Notes: generated by a model from the letters alone, not told the origin. A DNA stretch of 64,000 nucleotides from Athripsodes cinereus (GCA_947579605.1 OX388325.1:10597572-10661571); one strand, 5' to 3'; shown: positions 22,855 through 35,049, counted from the first letter of the stretch. Numbers and translations: made by a program.

Positions 22855-23125
22855 CAAATATGACAAATATCAAGGTTCGTAAAGTCACTTATTTGGGCCA
22901 CATCCTGCGAGGCGATAAATATCGACTCCTGCAGTTGATTATAGAAGACAAGATTGAGTGACGTCGTGGAGTGGGAAGGAGGCAGATGTCGTGGCTGCGG
23001 AATATACGGCAATGGACTGGAATAACACGGATGGGAGAACTGGTCCGCAAAGCACGAGACAGAGAGGCATTCACTAGAGTGATCGCCAACGTCGGGGGGA
23101 CCTGATACGGCACTGATAGAAGAAG
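22855..23125 (+). pseudogene. L-D LINE 3' coding end
   Basis: The plus frame reads VTYLGHILRGDKYRLLQLII, then a stop, then RRGVGRRQMSWLRNIRQWTG, VRKARDREAFTRVIANVGGT and a stop. This is the well-known C-terminus of insect non-LTR reverse transcriptases of the WLRNIR type. A second, more decayed copy is at 30.1-30.4 kb. Confidence 0.75.
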
Positions 23126-23391
23126 AAGGTGAAAAAATACAAGCTTTACTTTTTCAATCTACTCTCGATTTTCTAGAACAGTGAAGTCCGCGTATGTCAC
23201 ACGAAATAATTACATCAATATCCAAACTATTGAATTTTCGTTTAATCTTACTTACTGACAGATGAGTTCGATTGTATATTATTTGTTTTGCTTTGTGGCG
23301 AGTAGAAAAATGTATGGTGACGGGAAACAGCAAATGAATTTGGAACATAAATACTAATGTTTTATATCTATTCAATAGAGCCAAAGCAACA

Positions 23392-23460
23392 GCATGTCCC
23401 ACAGCAGACCAGCTGGAAAATCCACTTGTGGGATATGCCGTGATGCATATATGATAGTGG
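23392..23460 (+). repeat. H element 3' fragment
   Basis: gcagaccagctggaaaatcc and acttgtgggatatgccgtga show an H end that appears rearranged (both orientations touch). Confidence 0.5.
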
Positions 23461-23461
23461 A

Positions 23462-23565
23462 AGTCATTTTTAATTTTAACCTGACGGAAAATCGAACTCG
23501 GGACCTCGTGACAGTCGTGACTCACAGACAGGAGCGTTATCTCCATGTGACCATGTCACATCGGC
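23462..23565 (-). mobile_element. S1-like SINE head
   Basis: In reverse it has the B box ccgagttcgatttt and sequence equivalent to the S1 A-box region (gagataacgctcctgtctgt). Only the tRNA-related part and a short body remain. Confidence 0.55.
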
Positions 23566-23834
23566 CTTCGATAGAACTATGCACATTTTATTTAAATTGT
23601 TTAAATTAACAAATAAATAATGTGAATATGGAAATGCGAGATACCATTTTCCGCGTTTTGACAGACTATTATTATATTGATTTTCTTTACTAAATGATTT
23701 CACCATTTTCAGGTTAGCTACATATCTACGCTTTTTTCGTTAGGTCGACGATTGTTGTCTGAGCAAAGACTAGTACAATAATAAACTATACCAAGAACTT
23801 TACGATCTATCAAGTAAGCTGTCATGTAGATGTA

Positions 23835-24358
23835 ATGGGGTGTTCACGAATATCGCAAGGCGAATTTCAAAATATAACGCCAGTCGAAAAAACAAAATTC
23901 GCCGTACGCCCATTGATCGCCACACCTGTTCACACAGTCCACCGATATAGAAACGATCTGTCAGATGCGCTTTGATTTTGACATTGTTTTCAAAATGGCG
24001 GACGTCGAGATGGAGATGGCGAAGTGTTTATTTTTAGTCGAAAATGTTATAGTAGAGGTTAAAGGCGCCTTTAAATTAAGGAAACAAACGCCACAAACCA
24101 ACAACAAAGATAATAGCTGTCACGAAGAGGGAAACATTATAAAATTTATAGGTTAGAAAGTTTTTACAGACGCCGCGCACATCTACGCATGCGCAAATCG
24201 TTCAACCAGAGAGAAAGTTGGAAGGTGGTCAACTCGAGACGATATCGTTTCTACTGGTTTTTATCGTTTCAGACTAGCTGTCATTTTGTTCACACGGTTC
24301 AAATGGCTGGCGATATTTTGGTGCCCTGGCGATATTCGCCAAAGTGAGAACACCACAT
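23835..24358 (+). mobile_element. G element, complete copy with short 5' deletion
   Basis: It starts atggggtgttcacgaatatc: the atttggc just inside the left TIR is missing compared with 12528. The body matches copy 12528 almost throughout, and the right TIR ends aacaccacat. Confidence 0.85.
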
Positions 24359-24574
24359 AAGTATTGCAGTTGCGCGTACGCAAGTTATCTAGATGTTAGT
24401 TAAGGATATACCCAATAACATAACAACCATACTAGTTTACAGTACCTGGGATTAACTGTTCTCTTTTTTCCTCCCATCTGGAATACCTACACAGATAATG
24501 TTGTGACATTTATGTATATAAACATCTTTAGATACGTAACTGGAGTTTATTTCAACTTTTCTTTCCTATATTAC

Positions 24575-25335
24575 TATACTATACCCTCACGCCGTGTCCC
24601 AGGTGGGGTAGGCAGCGGGAACGGAATGCTATAAATATCTATCTTTACATATTTCTTTTGCTTATTTTTAATATAATCCGTAACTTTTTGCGTCTTTTCC
24701 ATTATGGTATGAAGTAAACACTTAACTTTTTTATAAATACACACTATATTTTATAAATGAGTAGACAATTGTTTCGTCTTTTACCAAGACATTATCAATA
24801 CTATTGATAATGTCTTGGTAAAACTATTGATAATGTCTTGGTTGTCTTGGTATTGATAATGTCTTGGTAAAAGACGAAACAATTGTCTACTCATTTATAA
24901 AATAGTGTGTATTTATAAAAAAGTTAAGTGTCTACTTTCTTTTGCTTCTTCTGCGTTCACACAATTTCACATACACGCACGTCGATTTCTCTTACTTAAC
25001 ACACGGTCGTCTTTGAAAATTTGATTCTTCTTTCAGATATGTAAGTATATCCTCTTTTCATCCTTTCCTCACCCATTCGCTCAACAAGTCCAAACCATCG
25101 TAACTAATTTACACACATTTTATCCACAACACTCTATCTCTTGCATCCGTTCATTCTTCTAATATCATCACTCTTCGCTCTATCACGCAACGTTTTATGA
25201 ACCATTCTTCTCGGCGATCGCTTCTCCACTGCATTTATTTCACTTTGTTCTTCTTCAACCACGTCCACGTTAAGCTTGCATACGTAAACGATGGTACAGA
25301 ATGGTCTATTGTGCATCAGCATTTTTGCCTATTCT
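24575..25335 (-). pseudogene. L-A LINE fragment interrupted by a foldback
   Basis: Minus-strand L-A sequence runs from the 3' end (24575-24663), is broken by 24664-24935, and resumes to 25335 with the thumb-like region (INAVEKRSPRRMVHKTLRD and RRMNGCKR). The resumed part confirms a Cys codon where the 5.0-kb copy has TGA. Confidence 0.75.
24664..24935. mobile_element. Foldback insertion with 12-bp target duplication
   Basis: tttcttttgctt lies at 24652-24663 and 24936-24947, flanking the insert. Arms of about 85 bp (from 24713 and back from 24936) are nearly exact reverse complements. Between them tattgataatgtcttgg occurs three times in direct orientation (24802, 24825, 24851), so the hairpin tip has been locally duplicated. 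No ORF. Confidence 0.8.
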
Positions 25336-25595
25336 TTTAGGTAAGTTGTAATTAGTACTTTTCATTCCATACGGTTTCTAACAATATTGTTATTAATTTT
25401 ATACACTAGCAACATGTTAGAAAGGGAAATCATCCTAAGACATTCTCTCTCAAGTGTTTTATTATAGATTTGTTTTATTCTAGGAATATAGATCTTATTG
25501 CAACAGCAGAAGACGTATTTCTACTTGAATTTATTCAAATAGTGCAGTGAGTTTTGTTGTAGGTATAATAATTAATATCTTTGCATATTGTAGAC

Positions 25596-26006
25596 CATGG
25601 GTGTCTAAACTTTGACCATACGAGGGCCACATTGTAAAAAAAATATACTATATAAATATTTTTTCAACAAATGGAAATAAAATAAACTATATGCCTATAT
25701 GTAGTTCTGTAAAAATAAAATAACTTCTTTTTATTATATTTATTTTATTTGAATTAGATATATATGTATAAAATTATAAATGAACATATGTATAAAAATG
25801 TATATATTATACATATATACCTATGTAAAATTAATGTGATGGATGGATTTGCTTTTGTTGAACAAGCAAATTGATATTGGGTTCAATTGATGAAGTTATT
25901 TTCGTTGAATAAGCAAATTTAAATATTTTCATAATTTGCGTTTGGGCCGCATCTCAAAGTGTTTTGGGCCGCATGCGGCCCGTGGGCCGCACTTTAGACA
26001 AGCATG
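25596..26006. mobile_element. hAT-type non-autonomous element
   Basis: A perfect 8-bp duplication ttgtagac (25588-25595 and 26007-26014) flanks a 411-bp element. Its ends catgggtgtctaaac and (reversed) catgcttgtctaaag are imperfect inverted repeats, and gggccgcatgcggcccgtgg lies near the right end. The 8-bp duplication and these ends are typical of the hAT superfamily. No transposase. Confidence 0.88.
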
Positions 26007-26055
26007 TTGTAGACTATTTAGTAGATAGTGTCACCAACGACATTCCAGAAATAGA

Positions 26056-26557
26056 GTGGGTAAGCTGTATGTTTATAGCCAACCGTCTGGATTGCTAAAA
26101 GGACGGTCGATGACGAAGACAGATCCTGGAATTGCAGGATTCATCATCGGTCCAGTCGCAAAAATAGATGTGAACATAATTTGTCAGACTTACATTTCCA
26201 GCTACTACAACTCGAATGATATAGGTACTATTTATAATAAAGAAAGTATTAATACTAACGCAAAAAAACTTTTCTTTCGTTTTCGACGCCTTAGACGCCT
26301 CTCTTTCTTAATAAACCGTTACCATGACAACGACATTGGAGCGTTAAAAATGTCGCGGGAAAGACGTCTCACTGTAGATATTATCCTTAAGACAGTTAAA
26401 CAGCGCCAAAATCAAGTCATCCATCATCATCAATTGACTCAAAGACGCTGTTTTGAATGAAGGAAGCTGGTTTTTTGCCTTTGCTCTCGAAAGTACCACG
26501 AGAATACTAAAATTGACTCAAAAAACTAATCTTTCAATAACATAATAAATTATTCGG
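26056..26557. other. Unassigned; open frame of 134 codons not supported
   Basis: A plus-strand frame at 26056-26460 is open but shows no motif, no splice support, and composition like its surroundings. It is not called as a gene. Confidence 0.4.
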
Positions 26558-26705
26558 TTATATTATTAATTATTTTATTCTTCACTGTAGGTACATTGTT
26601 TACAATAATACAAATTAACATAGAAAATATCATTTATACAATTCAATGTACAGAGGGCGAGTTTATCGCTAAAATGCGATGTCTTCCAACTAACCCGGTT
26701 ATTAA
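26558..26705 (-). repeat. LINE 3' end
   Basis: cagagggcgagtttatcgct and gcgatgtcttccaactaacc are the reverse of the 21.1-kb LINE end; tattttattcttcactgtag at the other end is the tail side. Confidence 0.65.
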
Positions 26706-26864
26706 AATTAAAAATTAAAAAAAAGAAAAAACAAAAAACAGACATAAATATACATCCATCCACATAGATATCTACAGCAATAATATAAATAATAAAAAAA
26801 AAACAAAAATACAACATAAAGCAAACAAATGAAAAAGACGCACAATCTTTTATCTTTCGTCATT

Positions 26865-26985
26865 CAAGGACTTTGTCAATATCTTTCAACCAAAAATGAC
26901 AGGAACCTTGAAAGACGAAAGACGTCTCTCTCGATAATATTTGTTTTTAATTTCATTATAGAATTCTACTAACTAAACACATACA
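26865..26985 (-). repeat. HP family copy
   Basis: gaaagacgaaagacgtctct (core) is followed by ttttaatttcattatagaat tctactaactaaacac, the reverse of the HP head. The stem is only partly kept. Confidence 0.6.
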
Positions 26986-28427
26986 AAATTAATAATATTA
27001 TTCCTCTTTGCAGCGTAATGAAGCATGTCGAAATAAATATTATTAATATAATGTTATATATTATTTAAATAAGATAGATAAAAATATTGCTTTTATTGAT
27101 ACGCAACTTAAACAAACATACAAAAGGTGTAACCAGCTGATAAGAGAAAATATTATATACTTATTATGTTGGTATTCATAAGACATACTCGTAAAACGGA
27201 ATACTAGATACATATCTTTAGTTTATTTATTTTATTCTTAACTGTACATTGCTTGCTTACAAAATGTACCACTTTATAGCATAATTATGCTAAAAGGGTA
27301 AAATATAATATTATTTACAATTCAATTTAAGTACAGACGTCAGCTTATTGTTGGTTTATTGTGCAGTACGGATCAAAAGCGCAAAATCAATCGATTGAGT
27401 AGAAGCCAGCCTCTTCAGTATAGGTACGAGTCACCTCTTTTCACGACATTCAAAGCCCTTTAATATCGTTGTCCTGGCCATCGGAACCTTTGGGAACTAA
27501 AGAACAGTAGGTTTTCCACCCAACCAGGATCATCATCTCTCTTGTATCACAATGTAGACTACAGTAACTAATATTAGTCAACTATTATTAGTTACTTACA
27601 GTATCTTTTGAGACATGCTCATATCATCTAACATAAGTGATAAGACATTTCATTTCAAAATTTTGTATTTTCAGCTCTTGAGCCTTGGTTAGCTTTAAGC
27701 CTTACCTCATCTAACCTAGGTTAGGTTGAGGCTTGAATTTAACCAAGACTCTGCTCGCAGTGTTAAATAATGAGCTTATGATCAATAAAAATGAGGTGAA
27801 TAGTCAGAGACATGCGAGACTGCGATGTTTCCCACGAGGATGCACTCCACAGTGCATGTCATGTGGCAAGTGGTGAAATAAAACAAGAAAGGCAGGCCCC
27901 ACAACCATGTGAGACTAGTAAGTGCTCAATGAGAAGAAGAAAATGATCTATAAAGAGGTCCGAGTATGAAGAGCTTTGTTACCTGGATTTTTGACAAAAT
28001 ACGCGACATGCAATGGATAAAATGAAAATACCTATATTTTTCTATTAATTTTTCACGTTATATTTTGCATACTATCATAATAAAAATGCAAACATAATAT
28101 TGAAGAAAAAAGTTGCATTTCCATTTTGTGTTCCGGCCCGGAGATTAAAACATATTCTCAGCGGAACACGCATGGTGTTCGGCTGTTTAAAAATATCTAT
28201 TTAGTAAAACAATAATTATAATAATATGAAAACATTTGCAATGAGAGGCCGTCAGATATGACAGTATTGTAAAAATGAGGAATAACATTATTTTTTCGCT
28301 ATTTTGTGACTGTAGAAAATAGACTGTTTTCAGAACTTAACGGCTTTATAATGGCTGTGATAGTATCAGAAATATCTTTATTTCCATGGATAAAGGCACT
28401 TCTTTAAGCAGAGTAGTAGGAACTCAT
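26986..28427. other. Gene-free; short palindrome at 27703-27738
   Basis: No gene seen. agccttacctcatctaacct aggttaggttgaggct is an imperfect palindrome. The 27780-27930 stretch is GC-richer and resembles LINE coding remnants, but no frame could be followed. Confidence 0.45.
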
Positions 28428-28740
28428 TGAGATGGTAGGCCCCAATGTCAGATATCTGTCAAATATAGTTTGGTATGGAGGAAAATTGTTGCTACAATAA
28501 TATTATTTGGATTTTTTGGCGAAATATTTTTATATTTACAAAAATAAAATGAAACCGGCAAAAATAAAATCTAACTCGAATGTAAAGTTTGCCGGTGTCG
28601 AAAAAATTGGTGTGTCCAAAAATAATTTAACGTGGTGATCAAAAAGTAATTCTACCTACATATGGCAACAATTTCGTGAATATTACTTTTGCTATGAAAT
28701 CTCACATTTGGATTTGACAACAGTGGGGCCTACCATCTCA
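28428..28740. mobile_element. TIR element related to the one at 47.1 kb
   Basis: The ends tgagatggtaggcccca and tggggcctaccatctca are exact inverted repeats of 17 bp. The inner right half (atatggcaacaatttc, atattactttt, gacaacagtggggcc) matches the right arm of 47077-47435, so both belong to one family. No ORF. Confidence 0.75.
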
Positions 28741-28757
28741 TATAGTGCCGAGTAGTA

Positions 28758-28848
28758 TCCAGTCGTCTTACTGCACGTATCAAATACTTTTATGTCAAGA
28801 AATAAGACATTCAGAATGAGTGGCAAAGTTCATCACTGAATTTTTTCG
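28758..28848 (-). repeat. H element middle fragment
   Basis: aataagacattcagaatgag tggcaaagttcatcactgaa matches the H middle in reverse; both ends are missing. Confidence 0.55.
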
Positions 28849-28880
28849 AATGATTAATAATTATAAATATTTTTTGATCT

Positions 28881-28985
28881 ATTTAGTACTTCCATAGTGA
28901 TAATGATAGATCTCGAGCCGGCTTTCAATGGCTTCAGCTTTCATCCGGCTAGAGATCAATAAAGTTCTTTGTGGAAGTACTAAAT
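28881..28985. repeat. Small inverted-repeat element
   Basis: atttagtacttcca and tggaagtactaaat close a 105-bp segment. Inside, gatctcgagccgg and ccggctagagatc extend the pairing. Confidence 0.7.
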
Positions 28986-29055
28986 TAAAAAGAGTTTCAT
29001 TTCTTATAATTAAACATGAATTTCCACCAAGTACCGTCGAGTAATAGCGAGTTCG

Positions 29056-29222
29056 TCGGTAGCCTGGAGGTAGAGTCTCGGCCTTATGAACATGAGGTCC
29101 GGGGTTCGATCCCAGGTGTCGGCAGACTCCCCTTTCATGACACAAGCTTTTAGCGTACTGTGAAAGGTGTATAAGGTTGTATTTGGGTTTATAACAAAAC
29201 CCAGATATATCTTTTTTTTTTA
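29056..29222 (+). mobile_element. S2 SINE, best copy
   Basis: A-box region gtagcctggaggtagagtct, B box gggttcgatcccagg, body gactcccctttcatgacaca, end cccagatatatc followed by a T run. Copies: 13.3, 14.9 and 30.0 kb. Confidence 0.82.
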
Positions 29223-29294
29223 AGAAATAAAATATTAAACATGTGTAATATTATTAAATTTCCACCAACATTGTGTAATATTATTAATGTATGA

Positions 29295-29598
29295 CGCACT
29301 CGGCAGAGGTCTGTAATCTCCATGATACAGGAAAGACGATGGTCCTGGCTGGGTCATGTTCCGAGAATTCCCAATGATAATTGACCAAAAAGAGCACTGT
29401 TTTTTCGACCGCAAGGGTTCCGTCAGCCCGGGCGTCCTTCTTTCACAATACACCGTTCCTATAGCAACAGTGATATCAGAGCGCAGGGAATGTCGTCGGA
29501 AGAGATGACGCAATTGGCACAGAGACGCTCTGAATGGAGGAGACTGGTTTCTGCCCTGTGCTCCCGAGAGTAGCGTTGAGGGCGATGATGTAAATGAT
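29295..29598 (+). pseudogene. L-C LINE 3' coding end
   Basis: The plus frame reads QERRWSWLGHVPRIPNDN, a stop, PKRALFFRPQGFRQPGRPSF, then (another frame) AQRRSEWRRLVSALCSR and a stop. R.W.WLGHV, GRP and W..LV.ALC are hallmark motifs of the C-terminus of insect LINE ORF2. It has at least one stop and one frameshift. The tail is gcgatgatgtaa. Confidence 0.78.
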
Positions 29599-30020
29599 TT
29601 TTTTTAATGAATACAAAAAATAAAATAGACCAATCGGAGGTATATACTATCCATAGACTTACTTTTGTCATATATTATATTTCCAACATCTAGAATATAT
29701 TATATTGTGTTACTATAGGACAAAGACTTAGGTCTACTGTCGATGTTTTGTTTATCATCATCAATATCCGATGATCCAAATAATAATTGTCGATTTTCCC
29801 ATCACATCTCGCGTAAGAACAGTACTAACAACAGTATTGTATTACACTTTCCCTATGAAATTGTTTACGACGTTTGTCATTAGAGATGCAAAACAACATC
29901 GAAAAAATTTACATCATGAACATTAAATTAATAACAATGATACCAGTGTGTATATACTGTTGGATCTCGAGAATACCCTGGACTGACGTGACAAGTAACG
30001 TTGAAGTACTGCGTAGAGCA

Positions 30021-30075
30021 AATGTAATAAAAGCTTATATCGTGAAAAGGGAGTTTGCCTGCATCTGGGATCGAA
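30021..30075 (-). repeat. S2 SINE fragment
   Basis: aaaagcttatatcgtgaaaa gggagtttgcctgcatctgg matches the S2 middle in reverse. Confidence 0.55.
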
Positions 30076-30137
30076 TTAAAATAAAATTAACAAATCAACT
30101 AAATATTGTTGATACAAATGTGCACAGAGAGAATTGC

Positions 30138-30357
30138 TCACAACAATCAAGCTCCGTAAAACTTCATATTTTGGTCACACAATGAGAGGAGAAAAATATG
30201 CCATAGTGTAACTGATCAAAGGGAGAACTTAGATGGATTGAAAGAAAGCAACTTTCTTAGCTTCAGAACATTCGAGAGTGGACCGGAGTGGAGAAGCTGT
30301 TTCGTGCTGCCAACAGACAAGATTTCTCCCAGGTGGGACGTCGGGGGGACCCAACTA
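30138..30357 (+). pseudogene. L-D LINE 3' coding end, decayed
   Basis: Frames reading TIKLRKTSYFGHTMRGEKYA, then (shifted) LRTFESGPEW-like sequence and cccaggtgggacgtcggggg gaccc, parallel the 22.9-23.1 kb copy motif by motif with several frameshifts. Confidence 0.65.
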
Positions 30358-31408
30358 GACACAAACAAAAAAACAGTGTTTATTTCATATATTTTTTTTT
30401 ATTACATTGAAACATTGTGAATCGATGAATCTATGTTGAATTTGTCTAACCTAAACCTGTCACATACTCGTACAATGAGTTAACAAAGATAATAATAATA
30501 CATTTCAATACATTTTCATATAACTGTATTATGTTAGGCATTATGATGAGTTGCGATATTTTTACTTTTACTACACAAACACTTCACGGTAATTAATAAA
30601 AATCTATTAATTACTAACCATTTATGCATATTTATTGTATTTATTTGCTATACATTATATCGCATATTTCTCTATGAAGAATTCAAAGAATTTGCGCGCA
30701 ATAATTTGAATAATTTACATATTGATCTTGACATCTAAACCAACATGTTTATGTTTAAATGGTTTGGACATGTGGAGATAATGAATGATGAATGAATGAC
30801 AACTTAACTAGGTAATGAAAACTTTGAGAAGAATGTGTGCTAGAAGTCTGAAACAGCGGTCGTTAAGCAGCGGCCCTCAAAACAATAATTTTATTAGACA
30901 ATATGATTACCAGAAATGATATTAGGTATTAAAACATTAATGTTGTTGACCGAAGGTACTTGTTGGAAGTCCATTTCAAGATAATTGAAAAAAAAACACA
31001 ATATGTATTTAACTTCCAAATGACAATATTAGGTATGACAAAGATCGACTGCATAATAGTGTTATATGTGAAGAGTTTGGAATGAAATCTGGGGGTTACA
31101 ACGAGAATGAATGTGAATCAACTATGATGATTTGGATAAGTGGAAAGGTTAAACGAGAACAGAATGATTAGAAGATAATATATATGACTAAGAGGAATGG
31201 CATTCGAATACGTGACCGTCTGAGAATATGGCAAGATCTAATTATTAATGATTGAAATACTAAAAAAAAACGGACTTAAAACTCAAGCAATATCTTCCAA
31301 ACAACCCAATGTATTTATTTTTAAAACCAAATCTGGACTTGTAATAAGCCGAAACACCATCCCAGTAAGCAATATGTTTAATTCAAATTTATTGCATTGT
31401 ATAATATT
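30358..31408. other. No feature recognised
   Basis: AT-rich DNA with no repeat family, RNA gene or exon that could be supported. Confidence 0.45.
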
Positions 31409-31582
31409 TGTCCCGTGGAGCACCCGGTAAAGAATTGGTCTCCCACTCTTCTCCATAAGTTTTCGAGTGTCCTGTAAAAGGCAGGTGTTCGAAAAATAAG
31501 ACATTTTACATCTTAAATTTGGCGATGAGGTTTGCCACCCATCCTGAATGTCTTGATTTTATGGCCCAGAGAGATTGTAATA
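31409..31582 (+). repeat. H element, 5' two-thirds
   Basis: It starts cccgtggagcacccggtaaa gaattggtctcccactcttc and runs to gccacccatcctgaatgtct tgattttatggcc. The shared 3' tail is absent, so it is 3'-truncated. Confidence 0.8.
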
Positions 31583-32132
31583 CTTTTTCAATACATTCAG
31601 TATGTTCGTTGGTTACTAGGTAGGTACCACATATGTGTGAGAAATAATTCACAAAACGACGCTAAATAAACGAAAATATAATTTTAAAAATATAACCCTT
31701 TAAAATTATACAACGTGCGAACTAATTACATATTGCAACAATCATATTTTTAAATGGTCCATTCATCAAATGAAAATTTCACACATAAAAATATTACACG
31801 CTTACGAGCTTAAAACCCGGCATAGCTCAAAATATAAATTACCGAATTATCAATATGAACATTGTAGATGAAAATGGCATAAGTTTTCTAGTATTCTGTT
31901 AAAGGCAGACATTCGTTAAATATTACGTATAAAACATTTAACTTTTTCAATATTTTTTCAATTTTTAACTATAAGTATTTTAACTAAGAGTTTAAAAAAG
32001 ACATAACATGTCGAAAACAGGTCACTAATATAAAAGTACATTGTAAAACTATACAAAGTTTTTTGTCTTATTTACATAGTTCTACAAAATAAACAGTAAT
32101 ATACAACTTTTAAAAATTTATTTCAAGTCATG

Positions 32133-32385
32133 TGATAAGCATGACACAGAGGAATTGGGAATTTTACCTAGGTTTAAAGAGTAGGTACCTACTCTTAACC
32201 AAGCCTTGAGTCGATTGAAAAGCGTCGAAACTCTGTGTCCTGTACTCCTCAAGGAAGTTCACATAATATGTATGTGTATCATAATTATACAACATACCTA
32301 CCTAGTTAATACCTATTCAAATAGGTTGACTATCGGTGAGTAGAATTAACTGCAATGATTAATCTAGAGTGGATCAAAATATGAT
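32133..32385 (+). repeat. Dispersed repeat R, copy 1
   Basis: About 250 bp closely matches 59984-60224 from tgataagcatgacacagag to tcaaaatatgat. It contains a near inverted pair (gcatgacacagag and ctctgtgtcctg). Copy 2 lacks the extra gtaggtacct seen here near 32185. Confidence 0.8.
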
Positions 32386-34139
32386 AGAATAAAATAAGTT
32401 TTATGTATAGGTGCTTCAAATTGAGTATTTTTTGAAAATGGAAATTATACTTAAATGGCGCAATGAATTAGTTTGGGTATTACGACAGTTAATAAGTGTG
32501 ATGTCTACAAGTAATTCATGAAAAGTCTTTACATCCTCTATGAGTCACTGTATGATCTGCATTTTGGTCAGGTGGTGTAATAGATGGACTATGAAGGTGC
32601 TGGATTGGAGATCTAGAACGTAGTCTTCAAATAAGATGATCCTTTGACATGACAGTGGAGATTTTCACTGGAATAGATTTACGACCATCAGAGAATTGCA
32701 GAAGTCCAAGAGAGATACTTATGCCTAATTCTGAACACAAGAAGAAGGTTTGGAGTAAATTAAGATATTGAGGAAATATTACATTCAAACTAAAATGAGT
32801 ACTCATTTATTCACCATATAATAGTTGGACGTTGTTTAATTCCCTCTGTGTGTTACTTTATGTACTCGTATGTGAAATGACTTTCAAATTTAATAATAAA
32901 ACTTCTTCCATATCAAATCAAAACACATAATTATAATTATTATCTTCAATGCCAGTTAGTTAGTCATTCATTGTTCATAACATAATTATTATAAACTAGC
33001 TAGAAAGACAGAAAACTCGATGCGAAATATTGTAAAAATAAATATGTCTACAAAAAGTCTACCACTGAAACCTTATTTGGATACTAAGGGAGAAGGCAGG
33101 AAACTTAATTAACCAATTCAAAAGAATTCAGTAAGGACAGGCGTGGAATATGCGTCTTGAAAGATCAGAAGTGATTTAAAGTAATCAGAAGTCCTGAAGA
33201 ATGTAAGAAGATGTATGGGTGCATTGGGTTTGCTCCTGGTATGTTGATACAGCACGGTTGGACTCTTGGGAATACTTTGGTGTTCTTTGAGTTTTTTCCG
33301 GGTGCTTTGTGGTGTTATCTAGGCCTAGAAGTACGGCTGTCTCAGTGAATAACTAATGGCGCCTATATAGGATGCATCTTTGTTCCTAATTTCGTTTTAA
33401 TTGTTTACCATATTATGTAGGTATTTGATGTGGCTGATGATGTATATTTGCTATTTTTGCCTAAACGGATAAATAGGAGTCCTTGGACTCCTGAAATATC
33501 CGAGAAATAAAGCTTTAACAATTTCAACAATTTGCTTTCAATAAAAAAAAAGACATAGAAAGACAAATCAGTGGATTAGAAAGAAAATCAAAAACTCTAA
33601 TGGACTAGAAAGACGGAAGCAAGTTAATGAATTCATAAGAAAAGCCTATGCCAAAGATAGACCTATAAAGAAGATTATTTATTATATTTTTTTTAACTGA
33701 AATTGAAATAGTATTTTTTTAGGCAAAGAACAAAACCATTCGTCAAAGATTACAGTGGAGAATTCATACACAAAAAGATTGATTGGGGAACATCAAAATA
33801 TAATAATTGGTATTAATAAAGACAGGTTAAACAATTAACTTTAATAATTTTAATTATGGGACTTTTAATAAAAACAATCTCAAAACATTATGAGATGTAG
33901 TTAAGATAAAAAGATAATACAATATATTATGATTTTTATAATATGTACACGAATATTTTTAATACATCGAGATTGATTCAAATAAATTGTCCATTGTTTT
34001 TGAAGGTTTTGAGAAAATTTATGAAGTATAAAATAATATTGGCAGACAATGCTTTTGAACTTATCAACAATACTCTTCAAGAACACTCAAGAATATGTGT
34101 CCGATTCTCTAAATGTGTGGACTCCATGGTAATGAATAA
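32386..34139. other. Gene-free; possible decayed LINE at 32565-32760
   Basis: RWTMKVLDW-like codons near 32583 recall the end of RTE-type ORFs, but the frame breaks. 33440-33530 has an AATAAA and a retroelement-like end. Nothing firm. Confidence 0.35.
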
Positions 34140-34250
34140 GTCTCCATCCTTTTCTGCAATTTTTTCAGTACCCTGTAAAGGGCAGGTATTATTCGCAAAA
34201 TATCTTGTAAAAGACATCTTCAATTTAGCAGTTTGCATTACCTTTGTCAA
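34140..34250 (+). repeat. H element fragment
   Basis: cagtaccctgtaaagggcag gtatt and aaaagacatcttcaatttag cagtttgc match the H middle; strongly diverged. Confidence 0.45.
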
Positions 34251-34451
34251 AAAAACAAATCAATGCAAAGCTTTTATTCTACGCTGTTGTCCAAGTATTT
34301 GAGCGAATTTAGAAATTAAACGCATGCATGGTTGATTTGATTTATACCTATTGATCTAACGTGTTAACATGTTAGATCAATGTTTATATCCCTGTTTTTA
34401 GCAGATGTAATTAAATTGGGAAATCATGTGACGTTTAATATATTATTTTAA

Positions 34452-34692
34452 ACCCGGCAAAGAATTGGTCTTCCACTATCTTTCGTAAATTTTCGAATGT
34501 ACTGTGAATGGAAGGTGTTAGAAAACTAAAAAGCATTTTACATATTCAATTCAGCGATTAGGTTTACCACACATTTTGAATGTCATAATTTTTTGTTAGC
34601 ATGGGGAAAATAGATTGCATGTTTAATACATGCAACTGATCTGCTGATGGCTACCTTACATGTGGGATATGCCGTGATGATATAGATAGATA
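34452..34692 (+). repeat. H element, full length, diverged
   Basis: From acccggcaaagaattggtct to ggatatgccgtgatgatata gatagata, with all segments in order. Confidence 0.75.
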
Positions 34693-34714
34693 AACAACTC
34701 AGCAGTGATGGAGT

Positions 34715-35020
34715 AGGAGCTCTGTGCTCTTAAAACACTTGCAAACAGACATCTACGCTCAGTTAAGACATCCACCAACATGCTGGAAGAAAACAATAGA
34801 GCAAACAAGTCCTGCTTCGATGATAGGGCTTTTGGCGTCGCAGGACCCGTCATCTAGAACTGACTCTCTGAGGACTTCCGTTAAAAACCAACCGATAATA
34901 ACAATGTACAGGAGCAAGTTGAAGATGTCGCTTTTCCAAAATAGTTTCCCGCGCCCTTGAGATGGATGCTACATTAAACGGCGCCGAATAAATCATCCAA
35001 CATACATACATACATACATA
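34715..35020 (+). pseudogene. CR1-like LINE 3' end and (CATA)n
   Basis: RANKSCFDDRAFGVAGP-like codons (34798-34850), then aggagcaagttgaagatgtc gcttttccaa and gagatggatgctacattaaa cggcgcc match the 35.8-kb copy. A (CATA)n run is at 35001-35020. Confidence 0.65.
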
Positions 35021-35049
35021 TACTGCCATCAACCGTGTCGTAGTGAACA

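Noticed and set aside
26056..26460. 134-codon plus-strand ORF
   Set aside because: No motif, no splice signals, and ordinary AT-rich composition; likely a chance open frame next to the hAT element.
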